From contig OX104134.1 of assembly GCA_944470555.2 (NCBI GenBank), forward strand, positions 112,152,701-112,216,700: DNA of 64,000 bases, given 5' to 3'. The stretch is from Heterobilharzia americana. Lineage: Eukaryota > Platyhelminthes > Trematoda > Strigeidida > Schistosomatidae. The position numbers were made by a program, and so were the translations under genes. The notes under the pieces are model-generated. The model ran no database searches, was not told the DNA's origin, and was given only the letters and a program-made list of their open reading frames with translations. Within the stretch, counting starts at the first letter, position 1. Each line of letters begins with the position of its first letter. Positions 11,601 to 20,828 of this stretch are shown here, in pieces.

Positions 11601-13940
11601 CTAACCCACCGGGTTGATCCTACTTCCCAGGTAAGTGAAGTGGTCAACACACTCAACCACTTCACTCTCTATTGTTAACCGCGGTACCGCTGAAGACCAG
11701 TCCTGGAGCAAAAATTTGCATTTGGGTGGTGAAAATCGCATCCCAAACATTCTCAAATTCCCACTCAAAGTGTTCAGAAGACTCTGCATCTTGTCAGCGT
11801 CTTCACCTAACAGGACTATGTCATCTGCATATTCTAGATCTAAGGAAAATTCACCTGTGATCCGGTCAACGTCTTTGTAATTAGGTGACGAGAGGGAAAC
11901 CTCCATAAGAATATCTATGATAAAATTAAATAAGAATGGGGATAGTGGGCATCCTTGACGGACACCACTTGATGAGTATAGCTCCCTGGACAACTCACCA
12001 TAGGCTCTAACATGCCCACAAGTGTTCGAGTAGAGAGCTTTCAATAAGGTGATGTACTTACTAGGCACGCCTTTCAGTGACAGACACTGCCATAAGACTT
12101 CTCGATCAACGGAGTCAAATGCCGCCTTCAGGTCGAGAAATACAGCTATTGTCGGGCGTCTGTAAGCATGCCTATGTTCCAGGACCTGGCGCAGTGTGAA
12201 TATTTGGTCGATACATCCACGGCCAGGTCTAAAGCCTGCCTGGTTTTCTCGGGCTTGCTGTTCCCGAGCTCCACTCAGGCGTCGGAGAATTATAGAACTT
12301 AGGATCTTAGACACTATGTTTGTCAGGCTGATTCCTCTGTGGTTATCACAAGAGGACTTCTCGCCTTTCTTGAAGACTGGGATGATCAGTGACTTAGACC
12401 AGTCGGAGGGGATCGTATTTGATTCCCATATACTGGCTAACACTTCCGTTAGCCTGACTAAGAGAACTCTACCACCATTCTTGTATACCTCAGCAGGTAG
12501 TCCGTCTGGTCCTGCTGCCCTTCCTCGTTTCAGGCTACCTACCGCTTTCTCAACTTCTTCTAGTGTTGGGGGACCTGTCTCTATGTCCCATTCAGGGTCC
12601 GACTGGATAGCGGGCAGCGCAATGGTGGCTGGAGGCCAGTTAAACTGTTCCTCAAAGTGTTCTGCCCATCGTCCCAGTCGCCTTCCCTGCGAGTGAATCG
12701 CCGATCCGTCCTTCTCCGCTATAACCTCACTAACTGTTGTTGACCATTTCCCCCCAGTCTCCTTAATAAGTCTAAATAACTGTCTACTGTTACCGATCGC
12801 CGCTGCCTTTTCCATCTCTTTAGCCTTTGCTGCCCACCACTGTTCACGATCGTTGCGCAGACTTTTCGTCAGTTTATTTTTAAGTTGCGCTCGCTCTTCA
12901 TTGTACTCAGAGCCTGCAGGGATGCATTCACGTGCATCCATTAGTTTGGAAGAAGCTGCTGATATCCACTGGCTCTTTTTAGCCATTATCTTGGAGTCGG
13001 CTACAGTCTCCAGTGCTGCTTTTACAGTAGACTGAAGATGGCACCAAGCTTCTTCTGGATGAGTGACAGTCTTTTGTTCCGATAACTGCCTAGCCAACTT
13101 CTCACTGAACACGGCTTTGGTGTTTTCGTTGTCCAGCAGAACTCGTAGTGGTTTTGTTGCCAAATTTTTTCTACGTCCATTGAGACGCAGGCATATACGT
13201 GCTCGGACCAACGCATGATCGCTGTCCAAACACGTACTCCAGAAGGAGCGGCAGTCTTCCACCGATCCTCTCCAGCGATGACTAATAGCAATGTGGTCTA
13301 TCTGTGTCCATCGCTGAGTCGAGCTCGGTGGACGCCAGGTCAGACAGTGCCTTTCTTTATGTCTGAAATTTGTGCTGGCTAAAAATAGGCGGTTATCTGA
13401 GCATAGTTGTAATAGGCGATCACCGTTATCTGTACGTTCAGCTGGGATTCCGAAAGTGCCACCTAAGTGCCTTTCTGCCTCACTCAGTCTACCCACCTGT
13501 GCGTTGAGGTCACCTGCAACAACCACTACGTCCGAACGTTTGGCTTTCGAGAGGAGGTTAGACAGTTTATGGTAGAACTCGTCCTTCACTTCATCCGAAC
13601 TACAGTCAGTGGGTGCGTAAGCAGAGATTACAAAGAGACAACGGCGAGTCTCACTATTCCTTTTAGTTCTCACTGTGCCGTTCAGCCTCATAGCGCAGAG
13701 GCGACTATCAACTGGGATCCAGTCTAGTAGTGAGTTTTCTGCCCTGGTGCTTAATGCTATACCTACACCTGCAAGACCACGAGAGCTAGCTATCGAATCT
13801 CCAGAAACTCGAAGGGTGAATTTTGCAGATTCACCAGATTGGTCAGGAGAGGTCAGGTGAATAACCACACTTGGGTCCTGTATGCGTGTCTCACAAACAC
13901 AGCACACATCCATGCCTCGAGTTGCTAGAGTCTTTGCCAA
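11601..13940 (-). CDS. RTE endonuclease/reverse transcriptase polyprotein
   Basis: An uninterrupted frame of 779 codons from a TTG. The same frame stays open upstream to about 14437, encoding LRSHK...CGQPGSVNRP and IGAFNVRTL (the endonuclease start), with no ATG before the internal MDVCC at about 13914, so the true start is unresolved. Within the 779 residues the AP-endonuclease motifs are SAYAPT (107-112), GDLNAQVG (143-150) and SDH (240-242). Reverse transcriptase motifs follow: RGISLTNIVSKILSSI, QAGFRPGRGCIDQI, FLDLKAAFDSVDR, GVRQGCPLSPFLF and the catalytic YADD at 704-707, then FTYLGSRI. The product would nick target DNA and prime cDNA synthesis there. The frame ends at a stop just after INPVG where a frameshift separates it from its C-terminus. 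Confidence 0.88.
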   Translation of the reverse strand: MAKTLATRGMDVCCVCETRIQDPSVVIHLTSPDQSGESAKFTLRVSGDSIASSRGLAGVGIALSTRAENSLLDWIPVDSRLCAMRLNGTVRTKRNSETRRCLFVISAYAPTDCSSDEVKDEFYHKLSNLLSKAKRSDVVVVAGDLNAQVGRLSEAERHLGGTFGIPAERTDNGDRLLQLCSDNRLFLASTNFRHKERHCLTWRPPSSTQRWTQIDHIAISHRWRGSVEDCRSFWSTCLDSDHALVRARICLRLNGRRKNLATKPLRVLLDNENTKAVFSEKLARQLSEQKTVTHPEEAWCHLQSTVKAALETVADSKIMAKKSQWISAASSKLMDARECIPAGSEYNEERAQLKNKLTKSLRNDREQWWAAKAKEMEKAAAIGNSRQLFRLIKETGGKWSTTVSEVIAEKDGSAIHSQGRRLGRWAEHFEEQFNWPPATIALPAIQSDPEWDIETGPPTLEEVEKAVGSLKRGRAAGPDGLPAEVYKNGGRVLLVRLTEVLASIWESNTIPSDWSKSLIIPVFKKGEKSSCDNHRGISLTNIVSKILSSIILRRLSGAREQQARENQAGFRPGRGCIDQIFTLRQVLEHRHAYRRPTIAVFLDLKAAFDSVDREVLWQCLSLKGVPSKYITLLKALYSNTCGHVRAYGELSRELYSSSGVRQGCPLSPFLFNFIIDILMEVSLSSPNYKDVDRITGEFSLDLEYADDIVLLGEDADKMQSLLNTLSGNLRMFGMRFSPPKCKFLLQDWSSAVPRLTIESEVVECVDHFTYLGSRINPVG

Positions 13941-14748
13941 CGAAGCCTGTTGGCCAATTTGACGGAGGGTGCGGACATTGAAGGCTCCAATATGTAATTT
14001 GGAGCGTGGTTTAAGGAGACCAGGGACACTGTTCTGTGGACTCAGATCGTTGTCGAAGGCTGCAGAGGTAGGAGAAATTGAAGATGATGCAGCATCATTA
14101 ATTAAGAGACGTGAAGGAAGATTAGAAGGTAATGATGGAGGAGGAGGATAGCAGTCAGAAGAAACTTGGGTGCTGACAGAGTTGTGAGGGCGGTTGACAC
14201 TTCCCGGCTGCCCACACCGTGGAAGGCTATTTCTTCTTAAGGTACCTGAAAGAGATTTGTGTGACCGCAGAGCCCATCGGACATCTGCTTGAGGCCTGTC
14301 ACACCCAGCCTTTTGAGTATGATTATTTTGAATTTTTGTATTTTTGGGGCCGGATGAGCGAAAGGAAACGACAAGTGAACCAACACCGCCGGCCCGGCAG
14401 ACCGTGGGGCGTGGTGGAGTGTGTTATTTTTGGGGCCGACCTTTTCTAACCCCCCCTTCCACTGAGAAGGCAGCATCAGCTTGGCACTGCTGGTCATCCA
14501 AGGGAAACACCTTACTGCTGTCACACCCCATCCAGCTAGCAGCAGTACGACTTCGCCCTCAGACCCCCATCATAGTGTAGCAATTTACACTATGACGGTA
14601 ACTGCTTTTCGTCTAACCACTACCCAACAGACCTTTCTGGTATGGTAGGACCTCGAGGGAACAAGCGTTCCACCAGCATAGCTCGTTGGGTCATTGTGAT
14701 ATGCAAGCCCGACCACCACGTCAAGGTAGCAGCTTTCGGTCGGGAAAA

Positions 14749-14760
14749 AAAAAATGCTAT
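14749..14760. repeat. target-site duplication, right copy (RTE family A)
   Basis: AAAAAATGCTAT, the second copy of the 12-bp sequence found at 10791-10802. It is embedded in a slightly longer A-run. Confidence 0.85.
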
Positions 14761-15589
14761 ACTCGATTCTTATTGATCAGACCATAGAAGTCTAGTTGAT
14801 ATTGACATTTGATTGCAATAGTTGTTCGGTGCATATCTTAATTGTTGATTATACCACCTGAGATAGACTTAGTTAGCAGACAGTACTTAATGAAGTAATA
14901 TGACCACTGAAGTTTAGGTGAAAACCAAGGTTGTTGAAACAAGCCAACCTTATGTCCTAATAACTGAGCAACAAATCCTAATTGCCAATCAGTTGCAGCT
15001 TTACTTTAGTAATAGGGAATCTTATCGTCGGTGTATTTAAAACTAGCATTTCAGATTTACCATAAGGAAATCGGTCATTAAATCATTACAGTATGAAAGA
15101 TAACCAGACATGCAATATGCAATTGACTAACATCCTAACAACTATATACAGGTTTACACAGAAGGTTATGGGTTTTTATTTGTTAGGTTAGCGATAACAG
15201 GCGTTGATATCTATATTGGTTAACGAGTGAGAGTAGGAATGTCAAGACTATATAGCTACAATTTCAGTACCTTCGCTTGGATTCATTTTTTATGAATAAA
15301 TCTATTAACTTGATATCCAGAAGGAGTAAATTATGTAATGGAACTCAATATTCAATCATAGTGTTGTTTGTATCGAACATTCTCACATAATTTGTTATTC
15401 GAACATTTAAGCGATGCTTGTGAATAGTACAAATTATCAATGCACTTGAAATAAATCGTAATCTCCATATATATAAGGCATAGAATGTTACTTTTTATCA
15501 GCTTTTCGGTAACGATGAAACTTTTCTGACCACGTATGATTTTGGAATGGTGGAGAATGTAGCTCAAGTGGATGGTCTTGGTTGTATTG
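14761..15589. other. AT-rich sequence without recognisable gene
   Basis: AT-rich DNA between the full-length retrotransposon and a hairpin. It may be intergenic, or intronic if the homeobox gene has an unseen upstream exon. No domain, splice site pair or repeat was identified. Confidence 0.5.
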
Positions 15590-15684
15590 AGTTCTCTGAG
15601 CTGGGTTGTTTAGTCGTGGAGCTGAAGATGTCGTCTAGAAAGACGATGAAAGCTGGATGACTAAACAACCCAGCTCAAAGAACA
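15590..15684. repeat. long hairpin with inner hammerhead-like core
   Basis: GAGCTGGGTTGTTTAGTC at 15598-15615 is perfectly complementary to 15659-15676, and pairing continues outward with few mismatches. The enclosed 43 bases hold CTGAAGA (15622-15628), a 7-bp stem-loop GTCGTCT/AGACGAT (15630-15647) and GAAA followed by AGCT. This order (CUGANGA, stem-loop, GAAA, short palindrome, long closing stem) resembles a hammerhead fold. However, the base at the cleavage position is G and the pairs next to the core are mismatched, so a plain foldback element is equally possible. Confidence 0.6.
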
Positions 15685-17852
15685 CAAATAATTCAGACTT
15701 TTCTAACCATCAGAATGGTAATCAACAATAACAACTCACATTGCTAATTCTAATCTCAGTCATACACGGAAAAACTTGTTTTACTGACTTTTGTTTTTCA
15801 GGCTACTTGACTAAAATTTATTTTTATTCGAAGAAGAATTGCTTCCTATCCATAGACTAGTCAGAGTGTACATTAAGGGTAATGATTCATTTCTTCTGAT
15901 TGCGTTTTGCAGTGTTCTAGAAGAATACAGGTAGGTTTGTGTTCATGTTTATTTATGAGCTAACTGCTGATCCCCATCTTATTTTTTTCCATACAGTGAG
16001 TTACATGTGTGCGAGTGTGTTACAAATGTGTTACAATTGACCAATTAACTAATTAATTTGGATTATTTTATCGTACTGACTGAAGTAAAGAAACCTAATA
16101 GGTTAATTCATTGGTTGTTACGGTGGCCTTTGAATTCACTGCACATGTACATATTCAGCACAATCAGTGGGTCAGTCGAATAATTCATTCTGATTAACTG
16201 TATATGTATGCATTCGAGTACGTACCCATAAAATCAATGTTTTTGTATTGCCCTGCAAGCATGGGGACTAGTCGTTTAGTATCAATGATTATTTGCCAAC
16301 TAGTTCCAGAATTATACTAATCAATATATTTAGACTGTTCTCAAAAAAGTGAAACAAAATTAAAAGTTTTGATTGGATTAAATTGTACATACCCTAACCA
16401 TTAGTTTTTATTCTTGCTCAGTTTGTTTTCATTCCTCAGTTTTATACTTTTTTAATATTCCTTCCCTTTTTAAATGTTAGTTCATATCAACCAATAGCTT
16501 TAATCGTATTAACAAAATGAGCGTTAACGCGTAAATTAAATGAGTATATGTTGGAGGATACAAATGATTGACAAAAAACAGCCAATTAAATAATTTGAGT
16601 TCTGATAGTTAAGTATGTTGTGGAAGGTAAGAAATATATTGCTTCTAAATGGTAGGGAAATTGTAGTTTTAATTTTATTTGGTATCACTTGACACCGGTA
16701 TCCTCTTGTTTCAGACGAACTAACTAGATGTACTTAAAATTGGTTTTTTGACTCTTTGAATACAGCATCAGTAACTTCAAAGCGTTACAGCGTTATGTAA
16801 AATGAATGATATTCCACATTTACCGGGTTTTCTTCATTATTAGAACCTGTAAAATTTCTCACTATTCACTGAACACAGTTAATCAACGTATGCTTCTTAA
16901 AACTTATGATATCTGAGTTGACCGAATGGATGGTTAGGATAGTTAAAATACCTTATGTATACCATTGGTTTTCCATTCTTATGTTACATTTTTAAAGGTT
17001 AGAAGATGAGAAATTCAATTGCGCCATATGTTTGAAAGCCTATAAGAAAATAAAATTGCTCATTGGTTTTCGACTTTCACTTATTGTTCAAAGGCTGTTG
17101 ACTTAATGAAACTCATTGTGAAGTTAATCACTTCCTGAAAACCACTCGAAATATCATTTTCGTTATGTGACTATTAAAAAGGTAAACAACGCCTATAGAG
17201 TGCAGAACAAGATCTATGCATTTGATCTAGTTGAATACTATGAATTCCCTGGGAAATGAGCATTCTGCTCATTTCTCATCTCCGTTTTTTTCCAAGTCCC
17301 TATTTCTTTGATTATAGGACTTTTTCACCTGATGAATTATGTTACTGTGCATAAAAACAGTAATTCTTAGGATTAATCAATTAAGTTGGTAGGAACCAGA
17401 AAAGGTTTATGAGTTGTTCCATATTCCTAAATGCGATAATTATGATTTTTACGCACTATTATTAACTACTGTTAACTGATATTATGAGTGGGAAAGGTGA
17501 TAGGGCTTAAACTTTTAATAGCGTACTGAATGGAAGAAATACCACGATTAAAGACAAATTCACATTTATTTTCTTCGACAGAACTTCAACTACTTACTAG
17601 CTGTGTTATATGTTTCTCTGAAAGACCACTTTGCATACTATGAAATCAGTATCTGTTTGCACTCGATATTTTGATTTCTGGTAAAATGAGACATATGTAA
17701 GTATTAGCTTATTCAATAATAGAAAGCTATCAAATGTAACTGATAATTTTTTTAAACTCGCAATATTTATATGATAATTTTTGATTGAGTACTGTAAATT
17801 GCACAGTGAATTATTAATTTTTTTAATTTTACACTTATCCACATACTTTTAG
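15685..17852. other. AT-rich DNA upstream of homeobox exon, no gene seen
   Basis: About 2.2 kb of AT-rich sequence ending in a pyrimidine-rich tract and the 3' splice site TTTTAG at 17852. Apart from a half MITE at 16088-16139 nothing is recognised. If the homeobox transcript begins with a spliced-leader or an upstream exon, this stretch is outron or intron; a promoter could not be identified. Confidence 0.45.
16088..16139. repeat. half copy of MITE family M
   Basis: GAAACCTAATAGGTTAATTC followed by GTTGTTACGGTGGCCTTTG matches the right arm of the MITE copies at 37193, 39262 and 44775. A clear left arm is not visible. Confidence 0.5.
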
Positions 17853-19145
17853 GGACGTATCTGTTTATCTGCATCAAAATCAACAAAGGAATGTTTGCCA
17901 GTTGAAGAAATGGATACGGGAACATGTGGTCCGAACCAATCATTAGTCAACTCTATAAAAATTGAGAATCCACTTCTTGGCAGTTCACCTGCGATTAAGC
18001 GTACTTTTTCATCTGGTGTGGATGAAGTTGACGGTCAGATAAAAGATATTAAGTCACCAAAGTCTAAACGAATATGCAAGGATATGGATAGTAAAGTAGC
18101 TGATATAAACACTTCTAAAAGCCTTTTTGTTTCAAACGTCACACCACTCTGTTTATCTATTGGGAATTCGGTGGCTGACACCAAGCAAGTACCTGTAGTA
18201 ACATTCAGTTCTCCCCATTTAAATGGTCTTAATTCAATGACGGTTGCTAGTCCTTTCCTTGGACAACTAATCCCACTCTCCAGTTTACCTGAAAATCTCA
18301 TTTGTGGTTTGTCAGCAACACTTATGCATAATCTGCAAACGTCAACAATGAGCAATATTACTGATACTTTGCCAGTAACGAGTACAGAAAATCATCATGA
18401 AATGTCGACAGCAAATAATCCCCCTTCTGCATGGGTCCTAACTAATCCATCTACTAATCTGTCAGCCAACTTAAGCCAACAAACTGCATTAAATGCATTA
18501 CAGCCTACTTTATTTGTGCCAGTACCAACTCTAGGTGATTCATCTATATCGTCATCCATAAAGGTTCCACAGTCTGGAGATACTTCGGCAGCGTCTAATC
18601 CCTCTGCAAACGGCGCTGGAATTTTACGTTATCCTGATATAATTGAAGCTTTGAAATGTATGGCAGCTAACGGAAACCTTATTTCATCTATTAATGTACC
18701 GGCATCATCGTATTCCACAAATCTACCTACTACAGGAAACAACTCAATAAATGTTGCTGATAACATTGGTCGTTTACAGTCTGTTTCACATATAAGCCCA
18801 TCTAACTTATCTAGTTCAGAAAGCCTTGCAGCCTTAGTAGCCCATCTAACTGCATCGAATCATTCACAAGCAGGTCCACAACCAATGGGAATACATATGC
18901 CAATAACAATAAATAGTAGTGTTACACCAACCGACAATAATGTTATTGATCCTTTATCTTTTTGTGCAACCTCTACATCTGAAATGTCAAATATTCCGAG
19001 TTTCACTACATTAGTTTCTCATGCACCAGTATACTCTAAAGTTGATAGGGCAGGGTCAGATCGAACTAATTTAATTCCTGTGAATAGTATTGAAGCCAAT
19101 GAAGATATCAGTTTTGCGTCAAATGACCAAGCTCTAGACATGTCT
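17853..19145 (+). CDS. homeobox gene, first recognised exon (N-terminal low-complexity region)
   Basis: The exon begins after the acceptor TTTTAG at 17852 and ends at the donor GTAAGT (19146), giving 431 codons in phase 0. It reads GRICLSASKSTKECLPVEEMDTG...; the first in-frame ATG is at 17910 (MDTGTCGPN). Because the exon opens with an acceptor in frame, either an upstream exon exists or a spliced leader is added here. The protein is Ser/Thr/Asn/Pro-rich and looks disordered. IKIE near residue 30 fits a SUMOylation consensus, and KSPKSKRICK is a possible nuclear localisation signal. It ends in QALDMS. No folded domain is recognised. It is assigned to the homeobox gene by codon content, phase and a shared low-complexity style, which is inference. 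Confidence 0.7.
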
Positions 19146-20828
19146 GTAAGTAAATAATTCCATAACTAAGATTTATGTATATTCTTAAAGCTTTTGCAAA
19201 CCTGTTTGTTGATTTACATACTGACTATTCAAAAATCATTATGAATTTTCTTTCATGTTACATTACTCTTTGCCTCATCAATAAATCTGATGTAAGCAGT
19301 GTATATATGCTTGTATAAGGTAGAAGTGCAGCGTGATTCCTCACTTTTTTAGTATGTGATAAATAATTTAGGGTGCTTCTCGAAAGTCTGTCTGTGAAGT
19401 AATTGGTAAGCTCCAACAGTACTCTGGTTCTGGAGTGTTCTGAATACTACTGTCAACTAACTCCACCAAACATCAAAGTAAACTTATTATTGCAGTGTTA
19501 TTTATTAATTAAGAGAGTGATCTTGAAAACAATAGCCTAGTGAATTAGTTAACTCTACATCAAGTGATATCTTAGTGAAACTTAGCGTAATATGGGGACA
19601 TCTAAACAACCAACCTATAGGCTAAAAGAGGTTGACCACTCATGCCCTGTACATCAATAATGCAAAAGGAATGATGGCAATTAATGACAGTTGTACATAA
19701 TATCGTTATCGAGATGCAGTATTGTGTTTTGAAATGTTAGTTGCTGAGCTAACGTCTCAAATGGGGTACAAACGGACGTGTTAGTGGATCAGTCTGATCA
19801 TCCTCAAGTGGGATAAAACACGTGAGGTACACAACTCACCAGTAACAAACTATATAATCAGAAAATATTTATAACTTTCATTTTTTTATGAAACTTGATT
19901 CACGAATTTTTCACTGGTACTACATTTCCGGTGATCTCGAAAATGTTCTGCCGCTTTAGTGAAACTATTAATTATTTCCTGTTTTCTTCTCTTTTTCATG
20001 CTCTTGTAATTAAATCTTCATTGAAGTGAGTAACATACAGGGGAAAAGATGTATGCATCAATAATTTTTTGAGCAATAAGCAAACATCTTGGTTTTATGA
20101 AACAGTAATTTCTGCTTTTCTAATCTATGCACCTACTAAGATAAAATTTCTTTATTTAGAGATCTAGTCTTAACCCATAACAATCTCTATTTAACAAGAA
20201 CATGAGTGCTATTTGATGGTTTGGGAGTTCTTTCCTCGTTAACATACATGCACCCTGTATTAACACAATAAATATTCGCTGTGCTTATTTTGCATTTTAA
20301 TGACCGAGTTGATAGATAAATCAGTGTTCTTTCTCTAGCAATCTGTACGTTTTAGGGCAAGAAAAATTGGTTTGTTTCTGTCTGTCGAGTTCATCTTCCA
20401 ATTGGATTACGTGTCTGTTTATCCTTAAAACTCTACATACTGTTTGTTGTAGTTATAACCTCCCCTCTAGTCATTATACGCTTTATAGTCGCCTCCTTTC
20501 TCTTACCATCAGCCGCCAACATAACTACTTCCACCACCATATGGCATCACTCAACACATGATATGACCCTCAAGATTTGACATTTTATTAGATGTTAACA
20601 CATGATGCCTGTTTCAACCGTAAATTTCTTTCTCCCCTTTTTTCACTGACGAAGTAGTTAGTTTTCAGAGAAGGATGAAAACATAAATTTATTGCCTATC
20701 ACTTCATACAGAATCTAAGTTGGCAGAGAGATAATTTTGAATTAGTTGACTTCGTTGTTATGATACTTGTAATTTCCCGTTGTCATACAGGGCCGAATCA
20801 TTTTTGTTATTATTTATCCCTTCGGTTC
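19146..20828 (+). other. homeobox intron 1, left part
   Basis: AT-rich intronic DNA. The segment 19738-19835 contains two weak hammerhead-like strings in the plus direction: CTAACG with CTCAAATGGGG and CAAAC, then CTGATCA with TCCTCAAGTGGGA and AAAACACGTG. Each has core mismatches, so they are at best very decayed relatives of the element at 23793-24080. A pyrimidine-rich patch lies at 20367-20530. No other structure is recognised. Confidence 0.45.

Larger units (their letters stand above)
10803..14748 (-). mobile_element. full-length RTE-type non-LTR retrotransposon (family A)
   Basis: A 3.95-kb minus-strand element bounded on both sides by the 12-bp duplication AAAAAATGCTAT. Its 3' end (10803 side) is a short ATC/CAT microsatellite, typical of RTE elements; its 5' end lies near 14748. 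It encodes an AP-type endonuclease and a reverse transcriptase, interrupted once by a frameshift near 11600. Related copies in the window are the truncated insertion at 24646-25169, the decayed copy from 52783, the inverted 5' segment at 56696-57575 and the 3' fragment at 61914-62590. The clean duplication and long open frame suggest a fairly recent insertion. Clade assignment to RTE (SR2-like) rests on protein motifs only. Confidence 0.9.
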
